The notes under the pieces: generated by a model
The model's input: only the letters and a program-made list of their open reading frames with translations
What the model was told of the DNA's origin: nothing
The model's database searches: none
NCBI GenBank assembly: GCA_026315105.1
Contig: CM048750.1
Span: 170,218,549-170,282,548, forward strand
From: Locusta migratoria
Lineage: Eukaryota; Arthropoda; Insecta; Orthoptera; Acrididae
Length of the DNA: 64,000 nt
Reading direction: 5' to 3'
Position numbers and translations under genes: made by a program
Shown: in pieces, positions 28,939-39,758 of the stretch
Layout of the letters: the number at the start of each line of letters is the position of its first letter
How positions within the stretch are numbered: position 1 is the first letter of the stretch

Positions 28939-30200
28939 CATTTTTATACATTAAGTAACAAACAGAAACCCTTGCTAGAAGAGGGGAGGTACGATGCTGG
29001 CAACATTCATAGCAGCGGAGTATTCTCAGGTAAGCCTACCTGTTAATTTGAAAGCAAAAGAAGCAGGTTTATTAATTCTAACAACCTCATACCTTGACGA
29101 GTAACGGCAATGGAGATGTACTGCCAGATGGTCCTCTTCCTTACGCAACGTATGATAAGATTTATTTATTTATGGTAAGTCCGCTGCGTAATCTTTCCTT
29201 TTGTAGAGAATGTAGATGACATTACTGCAGCCTACTTTGAAATGCTAATCATTTGTTTATTCGCGAATGTACTCCTTAAATACCGGTTTGGTATTCGCTG
29301 CACGTCGCCAACAAGATAGCAATTTTAATGTCAAGTGCAGTAAATTTTAATACACGGCAATTTATTGCAGGGACTTACCGTTTCCCTGTAACGCGAGTTG
29401 ATGAATATAGCGACAATCCTGGAAAGCTCTTAGCTTTTAAGCTTTTCAAGCCAGTATGGTCATGAATGGGATTCAATTTATGCGAGGAACATCTGGTTGT
29501 GACCTCCATATAAATCAGTATTAAGAGGAAGGTCTCAAGAGCTGTTGAGTGCCAAGACTGATGTGATGAAGGGCGGCATGAAAGTAATAATGTCCTCCTC
29601 ATATTTGGCTGTGTGATTATGGTTCTGTATAACTAAACGAGTCATTAAATTAGTCGGTCGCCTCACCATCTGTGACTATTATATGTTTATTCATGTTAGT
29701 TCCCATAGTACGCGGGTGTGTACGTATTCCTTTGTTACGTAAGTCTAACTCCCACTTCCATCTATCGCTTTCTACTGAACACTAGCCATTTCATTTTTGT
29801 TTTCATTCAGCTCAATCCTTATGACGTCACTTTTCCTGAATTGTTTTATAATAAAATATTAACCCAGTTTTGGAGAGTTAAATTTTAGGAAACTGTCTGC
29901 GAAATGTATTGCTAATGGAGGCTGCAGTAAATACATGATAAATTACTACCTCATGTATATTGGTCAGATTTTAATGCATTTCATTGTCCCTTCTAAAAAG
30001 GGATTCTTAACTTAAAACGCTCGGAACCACATGAAACCATGCTCAGGGTAACTACTTTGGTGCAGAAAATTGACTGTAAATAAGAGGTAAAAGTTTGATG
30101 ATGAAATAACCAACATGTATTTTTTCCACTATTTTTAACCACTTCAAGTAAAGTTTTCAGAGGTGTTGGTATTAAAGGGATCAGGCTGAGATGGTAGGGT
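28939..30200. other. No gene seen
   Basis: 1.26 kb of AT-rich sequence. 29860-29990 (ATTGCTAATGGAGGCTGCAG, then TACATGATAAAT) resembles the repeat at 6730-6790. Two short minus frames at 29375-29602 match nothing known to me. Confidence 0.4.
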
Positions 30201-30259
30201 CATCTACATTTACATGGGATACTCTGCAAATCACATTAAAATACCTGGCAGAGGATTCA

Positions 30260-30488
30260 AAAAAATGTTCAAATGTTCAAATGCCGGGATGGTTCCTTCA
30301 AAAAATGTTTAAATGTTTGTATAGCTTATGAAACTTAACTACGGGGTCATCAGTCCCTAAACTTATAAACTACTTAAACTAAGGACGGCACAAATATCCA
30401 TGCCCGAGGGGGAATTTGAACCCCCGACCGTAGTGGCCGTGCAGACCGTGACTGGAGCGCCTCAGTCCCCTCAACCACCGCGGCCGGC
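30260..30488 (-). mobile_element. tRNA-like SINE inside a LINE 3' UTR, 12-bp TSD
   Basis: TSD GCAGAGGATTCA at 30248-30259 and 30489-30500. The tail is unusually long: an extra ~40 bp with ATGTTCAAATGTTCAAATGC and GGATGGTTCCTTC precedes the normal ATGTTTAAATGTTTG tail. B box GGTTCAAATTC. Confidence 0.94.
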
Positions 30489-30869
30489 GCAGAGGATTCA
30501 TCGAACCACCTTTATACTATTTGTCTCCTATTCCATTTTCAAATAGCGCGCAGGAAGAAAAAAACACCTGAATCTCTCCGTTCGAGCACTGATTTCTCGT
30601 ATTTTATTCTTATGGTCATTTCTATCCACGTAAGTGGAAGTCAACAATATATTTTCGCATTCGGAGGAGAATGTTGGCGATTGGAGTTTCGTAAGTAGCC
30701 CACGCCGCAGCGATAAGCGCCGTTGTTGTAATGATTACCATCCCAGATCCTGTATCAATTCCGTAAAGCTGTTTCCCCTGTATCGTACAAACAATACAAA
30801 ACGAGCTGCCCTTCTTTGGACTTCCGTCCAACAAACCTGGTAAGGATCCCACACTGGGCAGCAATACTC

Positions 30870-30870
<1 letters not shown>

Positions 30871-30928
<58 letters not shown>
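30871..30928. repeat. 58-nt poly(A) run inside the LINE coding region
   Basis: Unbroken A58 replacing what in sister copies is a short CCTCTCCTGGAG-type codon stretch between RPL and EYC. A pure run this long in the middle of a coding block suggests slippage expansion or an assembly problem. Confidence 0.95.
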
Positions 30929-30931
<3 letters not shown>

Positions 30932-31890
30932 GGCAAGCGTAGTGTATGCAGTTTCTTAGTAGTTCTGTTTCATCTTTTAACGGTTCTACCAATAAAACGC
31001 AGTCTCTGGTTCGCCTTTTCCACGACATTATCTACGTGTTCTTTCCAGTTTATGTCTGAAGTAATAGTAATTCCTAGGTGTTTTGTGGAGTTTACGGCCT
31101 TCACTTTTTATTGGTGTATACAAAGTTTAACGGATTTCCTTTCGTACTCATGTGGACGACTTCACACTTCTCATTATTTAGAGTCAACTGCCAATTTTTC
31201 ACCATAGTGATATCTTATTCAGATCGTTCTGCAGTTGGTTTTGATCTTCAGATGATTTTACTCGGAGGTAAATGACAGCGTCATCTGCAAGCAACGTAAT
31301 AGAGCTATTTAATTTTCCCCCTAATCGTTTATGTAAATAAGGAACAGCAGAGGACCAATAACACTACCCTGTTGAACGCCCGATATCACCTCTGTTTTAG
31401 TCGATGCCTTACCATCGATTACTACGAACTGTGTCCTCTCTGACAGGAAATCCCCTATCCAGTCGCAAATTTGGGGCGTTATACCATAACCATTCAATTG
31501 ATTAAAAGCAGTTTGTGAGATACGGTGTCAAAAGCCTTCTGGAAATCAAGAAATACGGAATCGATTTGCGACCCCTTGTCGATAGCACTGATCACTTCAT
31601 GTGAGTAAAGAGCTAGTTTTGTTTCGCATGAATGATACTTTCTAAATCCGTGTTGACCTTGAGTTAATAGATCATTCTGTTCTAGATAATTCATAATATT
31701 TGAATACAGGATATGTTCCAAAAATCTGCTGCAAATTGACGTCAATGAAATAGGCCTGTAGTTTAGTGGGTTACTCCTACTGCCTATTCCTATAGGTGTG
31801 ACCTGTGCAACTTTCCAACCTTTTGGTACAGATCTTTTTTTGAGAGAGCGGTTGTATATGGCTGTTAAGTAAGGAGCTATCGCTTCAGCA

Positions 31891-32095
31891 TAATCAGAAA
31901 GAAAGGGTATACAGCATGGTACAGAAGACTTGTTACACGCATGAGAGAAGGACGGTTACCTAAGAGACTCATGGGTTCTACAGTGGAGGGTAAGAGTCAA
32001 GGTAGACCTAGGAGAAAGTACTTAGATTCGGTGAAGATTTTGAAGTAAACTATGCTCCAGACTAAACGCTGAAAGACGTTGATGATGATGATAAT
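31891..32095 (+). pseudogene. LINE C-terminal fragment (other family)
   Basis: Plus strand. MREGRLPKRLMGSTVEG and GRPRRKYLDSVKI (31935-32045) match the C-terminal end of endonuclease-RT LINEs in which GRLPKR and RGRPRRSW follow the RT. Ends in GATGATGATGATAATAATG, a microsatellite-type tail. Confidence 0.6.
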
Positions 32096-32749
32096 AATGA
32101 TGATTCACGGAAAGTCTGTATCTGCACTTTGAGGAGTAATATACTGCCGAAAAGGGTTAGTACACCTGGTAGCACGACGTCGGTTTTGTTTCAATGACGC
32201 CAGGTGTCAACTATGGGTGATTAAATATACTGTTAATAGTTCCAACATCGCCGGACATCGCAGCATGAATGCGATATGCATGCATTAATTATCTTCAAAA
32301 TTAAAATCCCAAGGTCGCTATATGATTATTTAATTTACTGACGACCGGTTGCCACCATTATGTGGTAGTTTAAATTTCTACAATGTGGTCATGTTATTTG
32401 AAAAATAGAGTTTAAACAGAACGTCGTCTGCAGACACAAAGCTTAGTGACATAGCTTCCAGAACGCCATTTTTGTTTATCCTTTACCAGGCTCAGTGTGA
32501 TGTCAACCTGTGTAGCAAACAGGCGCCATACAAGAAAGGTTATCCCTGAAATACTTTCCACCCTACAAGAGGCTTACTGCACCTTCTGATAGAACATGGG
32601 CCCTACCAGACATATCTGTGTAGGGACACCAGCGTGCGAATGTGGAGCCGGGGGAGGCTGACTGGCTGGTGGTCATGAGACAGTGGGCCGTGCCCCACTG
32701 GATAGCCACTCGGCCAGTCAGCTACGCTATCGCAGCCTCCGCCCCCAGG
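32096..32749. other. Unassigned; short GC-rich inverted repeat
   Basis: No gene. 32646-32745 has a loose inverted repeat: GGGGGAGGCTG and CTGGCTGG words on the left, CCAGTCAGC and CAGCCTCCGCCCCC on the right. Could be an old element end. Confidence 0.4.
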
Positions 32750-33035
32750 ACTTTGAAGGGTTGTAGCTCCCAAACTAACAGTGATAGGAATGTAGTTTAA
32801 ATTGATTTGGACGCAGCTGGTTTAATCGAATCCAATACACGATAGAAAAAACTATTGTTCCATTTAAAAATTATATCTTTGTGATGTAACTCTTTGGAAA
32901 ATTACACAATAAACTATGTTCATAGCTCTGCAGGAAGTGTAACATTTCTTGTGCTGACCTACCGCATTAAAATTTCCCGTCACCTATTATTTTATAAGTT
33001 ACAGAGGCAAACACACCTAGTGAAACACCCTATAT
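32750..33035 (+). repeat. 285-bp dispersed repeat, copy 1
   Basis: Near-identical to 57488-57785 in the same orientation. Starts ACTTTGAAGGGTTGTAGCTC and ends GTGAAACACCCTATATATA. The ending is reminiscent of DNA-transposon tips. Non-coding. Confidence 0.88.
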
Positions 33036-33675
33036 ATAAATGACCTTGCGGATAACTTCGGAAGTTCACCGAGGCTTTTTGCGGATGATGCTGTAGTATA
33101 TAGAGAGGTTGTAACAATGAGAAATTGTATTGAAATGCAGAAGGATCTGCATCGAATTGACGGATGGTGCAATGAATGGCAATTGAATCTGAATGTAGAC
33201 AAATGTAATGTGCTGCGAATACATAGAAAGAAAGATCCTGTATCATTTAGCTACACTACAGCAATGGAAGCAGTTAATTCCATAAATAATTTGGGAGTAG
33301 GCATTAGGAGTGATTTAAAATGGAACGATTATATAAAATGAATCGTCGGTAAAGCAGATGCCAGACTGAGATTCATTGGAAGAATCCTAAGGAAATGCAG
33401 TTCGAAAACAAAGAAAGTAGGTTACTGTACAGTACACTTGTTCGCCCACTGCTTGAATACTGCTCACTGGTGTGGGATCCGTACCAGGTGGGGTTGATAG
33501 AGGAAGTAGAAAATATCCAACGGAGAGCAGCGAGCTTCGTTACAGGATCATTTGGTAATCGAGAAAGGGTTACGGAGATGATCGATAAACTCCAATGAAA
33601 GACTCTGCAGGAGAGACGCTCTGTCGCCATGTACGGGCTTTTGTCTAAGTTTGGAGAGCATACCTTTACCGAGGA
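33036..33675 (+). pseudogene. CR1-like LINE reverse transcriptase fragment, 5' part
   Basis: Plus strand. NDLADNFGSSPRLFADDAVVY begins right at the end of the 285-bp repeat. FADD is intact; then WCNEWQLNLNVDKCNVLRI, GVGIRSDLKWNDYIK, a stop, DARLRFIGRILRKC, a frameshift, LLYSTLVRPLLEYCSLVWDP, VTGSFGNRERVTEM. Cut at 33675 by the LTR-like insert and resumes at 34128. Confidence 0.84.
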
Positions 33676-34127
33676 TGTGGTGTCGCACAAGTATGAAGTG
33701 CGCGCCACGTACTTTCGCCGCGCGCCGCCTTGCAAGCACGGCGCGGCGTTCTTACGACGTCAACCACGAGTGCCCTCTGCTGCAACCCGCTCGTGGCCAC
33801 CACTGAACTGGATCGGTCACTTGGATGAGGACAGGCACTAGGACTCATCAGTAGGCAGGCCTCTGCCTAAATAAACTATGTGTCAGAATTCTGCAGTCAA
33901 GAACTATGCAAAAATTAAGTATTACCAAGTTTCTACGAAATATATATGTAGTTCTAATTTATCCTAGTGTTTCTACTTTCTGTTGTCCCATTGACTGATG
34001 ACCTCCGTACCTGTACATGCATGCATCCTATTTCCCTGTGTCGGTCTCTCTCTCTACTCGGCCACCGACACCCACGACAACCGGCGGACACGAGACACAA
34101 AAGTGGCGATGAGGCTGAGATACAAAA
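33676..34127 (+). mobile_element. LTR-retrotransposon fragment (5' LTR plus primer-binding site) inserted in a LINE
   Basis: Separates two halves of one LINE. GAGGA precedes (33671-33675) and follows (34128-34132) the insert, a possible 5-bp target duplication. It starts TGTGGTGTCGCACA; an AATAAA signal sits at 33870; CGAGACACA ends the presumed LTR at 34099 and is followed by AAAGTGGCGATGAGG, which looks like a primer-binding site and leader start. GC-rich first half, pyrimidine runs near 34045-34060. No gag or pol. Confidence 0.55.
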
Positions 34128-34346
34128 GAGGAGTCTAGCAGTATATTTCTCCCTCCTACGTATATCTCGCGAAGAGATCATGAAGATAAAATCACAGAGA
34201 TCAGAGCCCACACAGAGGCATACCGACAATCTTCCTTTCCACAAACAACACATGACTGGAATCGGAGGGAGAACCGATAGTGGTACTCAAGGTACACTCC
34301 GCCACACACCATCTGGTGGCTTGCGGAGTATGGATGCTGATGTACA
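34128..34346 (+). pseudogene. CR1-like LINE, 3' part
   Basis: Continuation of the LINE at 33036. Frameshifted text matches the C-terminus: LLPPTYISREE-like, KI.EIRAHTEAYRQSSF-like, then the terminus TACACTCCGCCACACACCAT...TTGCGGAGTATGGATGCTG, as in the copy at 466. Confidence 0.75.
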
Positions 34347-34764
34347 CACAGCACACCAATTTAAACACCACACAAACGAGTCCACAGTCACCAAAACAAG
34401 ACATCACACTAACTTAGAATACTACCGATTTTGACCTTCACCGACCAAGACCGCCAGGTCTGACCATGCTGGACTGGTCACCCTCACTGACTGGTATACG
34501 CTGCCGTCTGGATGTGGGGGTAGGTCTGGCAAAACCATTGTTGTCCTAGACGTAGTTTAGAGAGTAGATTAGTAGTATTTTCTTTTCATAAGAAATGGGT
34601 AAAAGGTGTTTGGGGGACTGCAGCGACAACGATCAGTATGGGCTCCCCAATGCCAGGGACATACTCATCGGGGTTGGCTTGGTGAGCTGGCTGTAAACAC
34701 CTAGGATTGTAACCACTGGCACACCTGTAACGCGGCAGAGTAGTTTAAGCTTGGTTTCTTTTGC
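34347..34764. other. No gene seen
   Basis: Unassigned sequence between two LINE fragments. Confidence 0.4.
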
Positions 34765-35815
34765 CAAAGAAAGGCAAAGGAAAACCAAACCTACGTTTTT
34801 AGCATTCGTAGATTTGGAGAAAGCTATTGACAATGTCGACTGAAATAAACTATTTCCAATTCTGAAGGTAGCAGGGGTAAAATATAGGAAGCGAAGAGTT
34901 ATATTGAATTCATACAAAAACCATACAGCTGTTATTAGGGTCGAAAGGGACGCACACGTTGGGAAGGAAGTAAGACAGGATTCTAACTTTTCCCCGATGT
35001 TGTTCAATTTATACATTGAGCAAGCAGTGATGGAATGTAAGGGGAAATTTGGAGAGGGAATGAAAGTTTAGGAAGAAGAAATAAAAATTTTGCGGTTTGC
35101 CGATGGCATAGTAATTCCGTCAGAGACCGCAAAGGATCTGGTAGAGCAATTGAATGGAATGGACAATGTATTTAAAATAAGGTATAAGATGAACATCAAC
35201 TAGAGTAAAACGAGGATAATGGAATGTAGCGTCAGAAAGTCAGACGATGCTGAAGGGATTAGATTAGGTAATGAGACAATAAAAGTAGTAGGTGAGTTTT
35301 GTTATTTGGGTAGCAAGATAACCTTTGATGACCGAAGTAAAGAAGATATAAAATGCAGAAAGGCTATGGGAAGAAAAACGTTTCTGAAGAATCGAAATTT
35401 GTTGACGTCAAAAATTAATTTAAATGTTAGGAAGTCCTTTTTGAAAGCATTATATGGGTGTGATACGTGGACGATAAGGAATTCAGACAAAAATATGATA
35501 GAAGCTTTTGAAATGTGGTGCTACAGACGAATGATGAAAATTATATGAGGGAGAAAAGGAGTTTCTGGCATATCCTGACTAAGAGAAGGGATAGATTGAT
35601 GGGACACATTCTGAGACACCAAGGAATCGTCAACTTAGCTTTAGAGGGAAGTGTGTTGGGTAAAAATCGTAGAGGGAGACCTATGGACGAATACAGTAAG
35701 CAGATTCAAAAGGATGTAGGTCACGGAAATTATTCTCAGATCAAGAAACTAGCACAGGACAGGGTAGCGTGGAAAGCTGCATCAAACCAGTCTGCGGACT
35801 GAAGACAACAACAAC
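34765..35815 (+). mobile_element. RTE-type LINE, 5'-truncated, catalytic mutant
   Basis: Plus strand, diverged from the copies at 7540 and 36303. FLAFVDLEKAIDNVD then a stop; VRQDSNFSPMLFNLYIEQA; the active site reads RFADGIVIP, so the second catalytic Asp is Gly; SVRKSDDAEGIRLGNETIK and FCYLGSKITFDDRSKED (frame 35219-35548); MWCYRRMMKI; frameshift with loss of the RWVDHITNEE block; FWHILTKRRDRLMGHILRH, GKNRRGRPMDEYSKQI (35515-35802). Ends GGACTGAAGACAACAACAAC. Confidence 0.87.
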
Positions 35816-35939
35816 TTTTGCTAATAAAGAGACTAGTTTACACAGGAATTTTTAATTGTTAAAGATGTGGTTTTTTGGTAGATTAAGACACTTTATGAAT
35901 AAAACGCACAGGTGTTTACTACAGCCAAATAAGCGAGTT
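35816..35939. other. Short spacer
   Basis: AT-rich, no motif. Confidence 0.4.
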
Positions 35940-36290
35940 TGAAACGGATCAAACTGTGGCCTTTCGAGTGGCGGTATATGGTCCTTTCGGCGAATTGCCA
36001 CACAAGTTGTACATGCTGCGTTGTAACGGTGCAATGATCACTTGGACATTTTCATACCCGTAGACAGATTCCCAGGCTCCACAGAGGACCGCAAAGATCG
36101 TCTTATTGTAAGGGCAGCACATATTAGAGGGTCCGTGAACCCAGAAGTTCAACAAGAACCGTTGTCAACCGGTTACTTGCAATTGACTCCCAGGCACGGA
36201 CACGTCTAGTCCGCCTTCCGCTCACGTCACAGTATCTACGTGAGCGGCTCGACTGGCGCAGAAGAACATAAGTTCACCGCAAGAATTCTA
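35940..36290 (+). pseudogene. Tc1-like transposase remnant (family B), N-terminal part
   Basis: Same order of words as 23760-24120: CCTTTCGAGTGGCGG, GAATTGCCAC, then LIVRAAHIRGSVNPEVQQE (about 36100-36155), matching the second helix-turn-helix of Tc1 transposases, and TPRHGHV. No DDE triad here. Confidence 0.55.
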
Positions 36291-36302
36291 CTGTGTGACG
36301 TC

Positions 36303-37538
36303 ATGTTGTTGTTATAGTCTTCAATCCGGAGACTGGTTTGATGCAGCTCTCCACCCTACTCTATCCTAAGCAAGCATTTTCATCTCCTCATAAGAACGGC
36401 AACCTACATCCACTTGAATCTGCTTACAATACGCGTCTCTTGGCCTCTCTATGCGATTTTTAGCCCACACACTTCCCTCCAATGCTAAATTTACGAGTCC
36501 TTGATGTCTTAAGAATGTGTCCTACCAAGCGATCCCTTCTTTTAGTCAGGGTATGCCAAAAATTCCTTTTCTCACCAATTCCGTTCAGTACCTCTTCATT
36601 AGTTATGTGCTCTACCCACCTAATCTTCAGCATTCTTCTGTAGCACCACATTTCAAAAGCCTCTATTCTCTTCCTGTCCGCACTGCTTATCGTCCATGTT
36701 TCACTCCCGTACAAGGCAAACTCCACACAAATGCCTTCAGAAAAGACTTCCTTACACTGAAATTAATATTCGATGTTAGCAAATTTCTCTTTTTCAAAAA
36801 TGCTTTTCTTCCCATTGTCTTTCTGCATTTTATATCCTCTGTACTGTGACCATCGCATGTTATTTTACCACCCAAGTAACAAAACTCATCTACCACCTTC
36901 TTGTTTCGTTACCTAATCTAATTCCTTCAGCATCGCCTGATTTTCTAAGACCGCATTCCATTATTTTTGTTTTGCTCTTGTTAACATTCATTTTATACGC
37001 TCTCTTCAACACACTGTCCATTCCATTCAACTGCTCTTCCAGGTCCTTTGCTGTCTCTGATAGAATTACAATGTCATCAGCAAAACGCAATGTTTTTATT
37101 TCTTCCCCCTGAACTTTAATCCCTATTCCAAATTTTTCCTTGCTTTCCTTCACCGCCTGCTCGATGTAGAAATTGAATAGCATCGGAGAAAGGCTACAAC
37201 CCTGTCTTACTCCCTTCCCAACTGATGCTTTCCTTTCATGCCCTTCGAGTCTAATAACTGCGGTCTGGCTTTTGTACAAGTTGTAAATAACTCTCCTTTC
37301 CCTACATTTTACCCCTGCTGACTTCAGAATTTGAAAGAGTGTATTCCAGTCAACATTGTCAAATGCTTTCTCCAAATCTACAAAAGCTAAAAATGTAGGT
37401 TTGCCTTTCCTTAATCTATCTTCTAAGATAAGACGTAAATTGAGTATTGCCTCCCGAGTTCCTATGTTCCTCCTGAATCCAAAAAGCTTCTACCAGCTTT
37501 TCCATTCTCCTGTATATAATTCGTGTTAATGTGACGCA
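36303..37538 (-). mobile_element. RTE-type LINE, 5'-truncated
   Basis: Minus strand, very similar to 7540-8690. From the 5' end: FWIQEEHRNSGGNTQF, a stop region, FLAFV-like and MEKAFDNVDWNTLFQ, GKGVRQGCSLSPML, RFADDIVIL (intact), YLGGKITCDGHSTED, then after a 1-bp loss ALYGSETWTISSADRK and FWHTLTKRRDRLVGHIL, GGKCVG. A SINE lies immediately 5' at 37539. Two main open segments (37375-36890 and 36726-36460). Confidence 0.88.
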
Positions 37539-37696
37539 GCCGGCCGCGGTGGCCGAGGGGACTGAGGCTCTCCAGTCACGGTCTGCACGGCCACTACGGT
37601 CGGGGGTTCGTGCCGTCCTAGTTCGTAAGTAGTTTTTAAGTTTAGGAACTGATGACCCCGTAGTTAAGTCCCATAAGCCGTACAAACATTTGAAAA
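37539..37696 (+). mobile_element. tRNA-like SINE with internal deletion
   Basis: Plus-strand copy. The A-box half is normal, but after GGGGGTTCG it jumps directly to TGCCGTCCTAG, deleting ~30 bp including the end of the B box (pol III promoter lost). No target duplication, because the right flank is a different repeat. Confidence 0.9.
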
Positions 37697-37700
37697 TTTT

Positions 37701-38278
37701 GATTTATACGTAACTAAATATATTTTCATCATGCTTCATAAGAAAAACGCTCTCACACACACTTACATTTAATAATTAAGAAGTCCTTGACGTGCGACTG
37801 TTCTCAATGAGGTGGGAAAGATGAGAGACCAAGTTCACAACCGCGTTCTGGGCAGCTCGTAAAAGACAGATGAAAATCAAAAATATAAGAACAGCGTAAT
37901 TACCTGCCAGAGAAAGCTGTGGTCAGCGATAAGCATCGTAAATACATTATTTATCGAATGAAAAGTTTTTAATGTAATACTACAAGTTGGTAATAAGTTT
38001 CCCCTGTAGGGAGAGTTGTGTAAGAAAGGAAACATTTGACATCTTTATTTTTATGCGTAATTTCCAAGTACATTGTGATATTTGTCAAATAGCTTTATAA
38101 GCTTCAAAAAGCCGTCCAGGAAAAAAATCAGGGCGTTGCACACGGAAGAAGCGTTGAACGGCTATGGGCGAAAGACGACACAGCAGGTGAACGCGCATGT
38201 GCAAGACACCGATACACCATTGGGCAGAGGTCGACCGTGAACATGGCAATGACTTTCTTTTTCGGATTGTGACAGGGG
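37701..38278 (-). repeat. ~540-bp dispersed repeat with mariner-like C-terminus (copy 2)
   Basis: Same orientation as 2144-2689. The minus-strand end encodes a mariner-type tail with FEAYKAI- and NVLGNY-like segments. It meets a plus-strand mariner remnant at 38278, head to head. Confidence 0.7.
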
Positions 38279-38546
38279 ATGAAACATGGGGCCGCCATTA
38301 AACGTCCGATTCGAAGACCGCATCCCTGGAGTGGAAACATCCGTCATAACGTCTCCGAAAGAAGTTCAGAAGCACTCCGTCTGCAGATAAAGTGCTACTC
38401 ACCGTTCTGTGGGACGCAATGCTTCTTCCGTATGGAACACCCCGATTTTCTCATGGAAGTCATTTTGAAGCTTATAAAGAAGTATGACAAATGTCTCAAT
38501 GTACTTGGAAATTATATAGAAAAATAAAGATATATCTTACCTCTAA
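38278..38546 (+). pseudogene. Mariner-like transposase C-terminal remnant
   Basis: Plus strand. CFFRMEHPDFLMEVIL and KYDKCLNVLGNYIEK then stop (38410-38527), followed by AATAAA. This is the usual end of mariner-family transposases. Sequence is homologous, in inverted orientation, to 38030-38160, so two C-termini of the same family face each other. Confidence 0.68.
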
Positions 38547-38950
38547 TGTCTCGTTCTTTTTCCTTTCACATGCAACTCTGACCAGAGTCGACAGGGGAAA
38601 CTTATTTTCCAACTTCTCCTCGTCCCAATACGTGCGTTATAAGGCGAAAATCGTGAAAATATAACGCAGAACGTAAATTCTGTTTAGTTGATAAGTGTCA
38701 GAAAACTCCCATACAAGGTAAAAAAAAAAAAAAGCGAGGGGGTGGCGCCCACGAACTTCTGCTCCACATCATCACGCCTTTGTCGACAACACTATAGTGA
38801 ATCGCTATCTGACGTGTTTTCTTGCATCTTTTTACCACTAACTTCAGGAGTTACCCGCCAGTATAGCGTTTGTTGACTTTAGTTTACAATTAATCGTACA
38901 AAGAACGATCCCTTTTTAGTAGTTCTTCAGTGTGCCATTTGTTTGAAATA
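38547..38950. other. No gene seen
   Basis: Spacer with an A14 run at 38720. No motif recognised. Confidence 0.4.
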
Positions 38951-39194
38951 CACTCCTGGCCATTAAAATTGCTACACCACGAAGATGACGTGCTACAGTC
39001 GCGAAATTTAACCGACAGGAAGAACATGCTGTGATATGCAAATGATTAACTATTCACCGATTGGAATATTTATACTCCTGGCCATTAAAATTGCTATACC
39101 ACAAAGATGACGTCCTACAGAGGCGAAATTTAACTGACAGGATGAAGATGCTGTGATATGCAAATGAATAGCTTTTCAGAGCAATCACACAAGG
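38951..39194 (+). repeat. Tandem duplication of the Tc1 left end (122-bp period)
   Basis: CTCCTGGCCATTAAAATTGC, GACAGGA, GATATGCAAATGA recur at a 122-bp spacing. Units have diverged at several sites. Confidence 0.88.
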
Positions 39195-39245
39195 TTGGCG
39201 CCGGTGGCGACATCTACAACGTGCTGACATGAGGAAAGTTTCCAA

Positions 39246-39466
39246 GCCGGCCGCGGTGGCCGAGGAGACTGAGGCGCTCCAGTCACGGTCTGCACGGCCA
39301 CTACGGTCGGGGGTTCGAATCCCCCCTCGGGCATGGATATTTGTGCCGTCCTAGTTCGTAAGTAGTTCATAAGTAGTTTGTAAGTTTAGGGACTGATAAC
39401 CCCGTAGTTAAGTCCCATAGACTATACAAACATTTGAACATTTTTTTTTTTTTTTTTTTTTTTTTT
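39246..39466 (+). mobile_element. tRNA-like SINE, 12-bp TSD
   Basis: TSD GAAAGTTTCCAA at 39234-39245 and 39467-39478. Intact A and B boxes. T-rich tail of about 26 T (39441-39466). Confidence 0.96.
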
Positions 39467-39556
39467 GAAAGTTTCCAACCAATTTCTCATACACAAACAG
39501 CAGTTGACCGGCGTTGCCTGATGAAACGTTGTTGTGATGCCTCGTGTAATGCGGAG

Positions 39557-39755
39557 GGCCGGCCGCGGTGGCCGAGGGGACTGAGGCGCTCCAGTCACGA
39601 TCTACACGGCCACTACGGTCGGGGGTTTGAATCCCCCCTCGGGTATGGATATTTGTGCTGTCCATAGTCTTAGCTAGATCATAAGTAGTTTGTAGGCTTA
39701 GGGACTGATGACCCCGTAGTTAAGTCCCATAAGTTCTACAAAATTTGAACATTTT
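39557..39755 (+). mobile_element. tRNA-like SINE, ~11-bp TSD
   Basis: TSD GTAATG[C/A]GGAG at 39546-39556 and 39756-39766 (one mismatch). B box GGTTTGAATCC. It sits just upstream of the transposase start. Confidence 0.93.
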
Positions 39756-39758
39756 GTA

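Larger units (their letters stand above)
30201..31890 (-). mobile_element. CR1-like LINE with most of its RT, interrupted by a SINE and a 58-nt A run
   Basis: Longest CR1-like copy here. Minus strand N to C: RPISLTSICSRFLEHILYS (about 31760-31690), QHGFRKYHSCETKL, FLDFQKAFDTVSHK (31580-31510), GITPQICDWIGDFL, VQQGSVIGPLLFLIYINDL, an active site LLADDAVIY, RPL/LEYCCPVWDPYQ (split by the homopolymer), QRRAARFVL. A SINE sits in the 3' UTR (30260-30488, TSD GCAGAGGATTCA). At least four frameshifts. The part beyond about 31890 belongs to a different LINE. Confidence 0.87.

Noticed and set aside
34633..35016. 127-codon minus-strand gene
   Set aside because: Antisense shadow of the RTE LINE at 34765.
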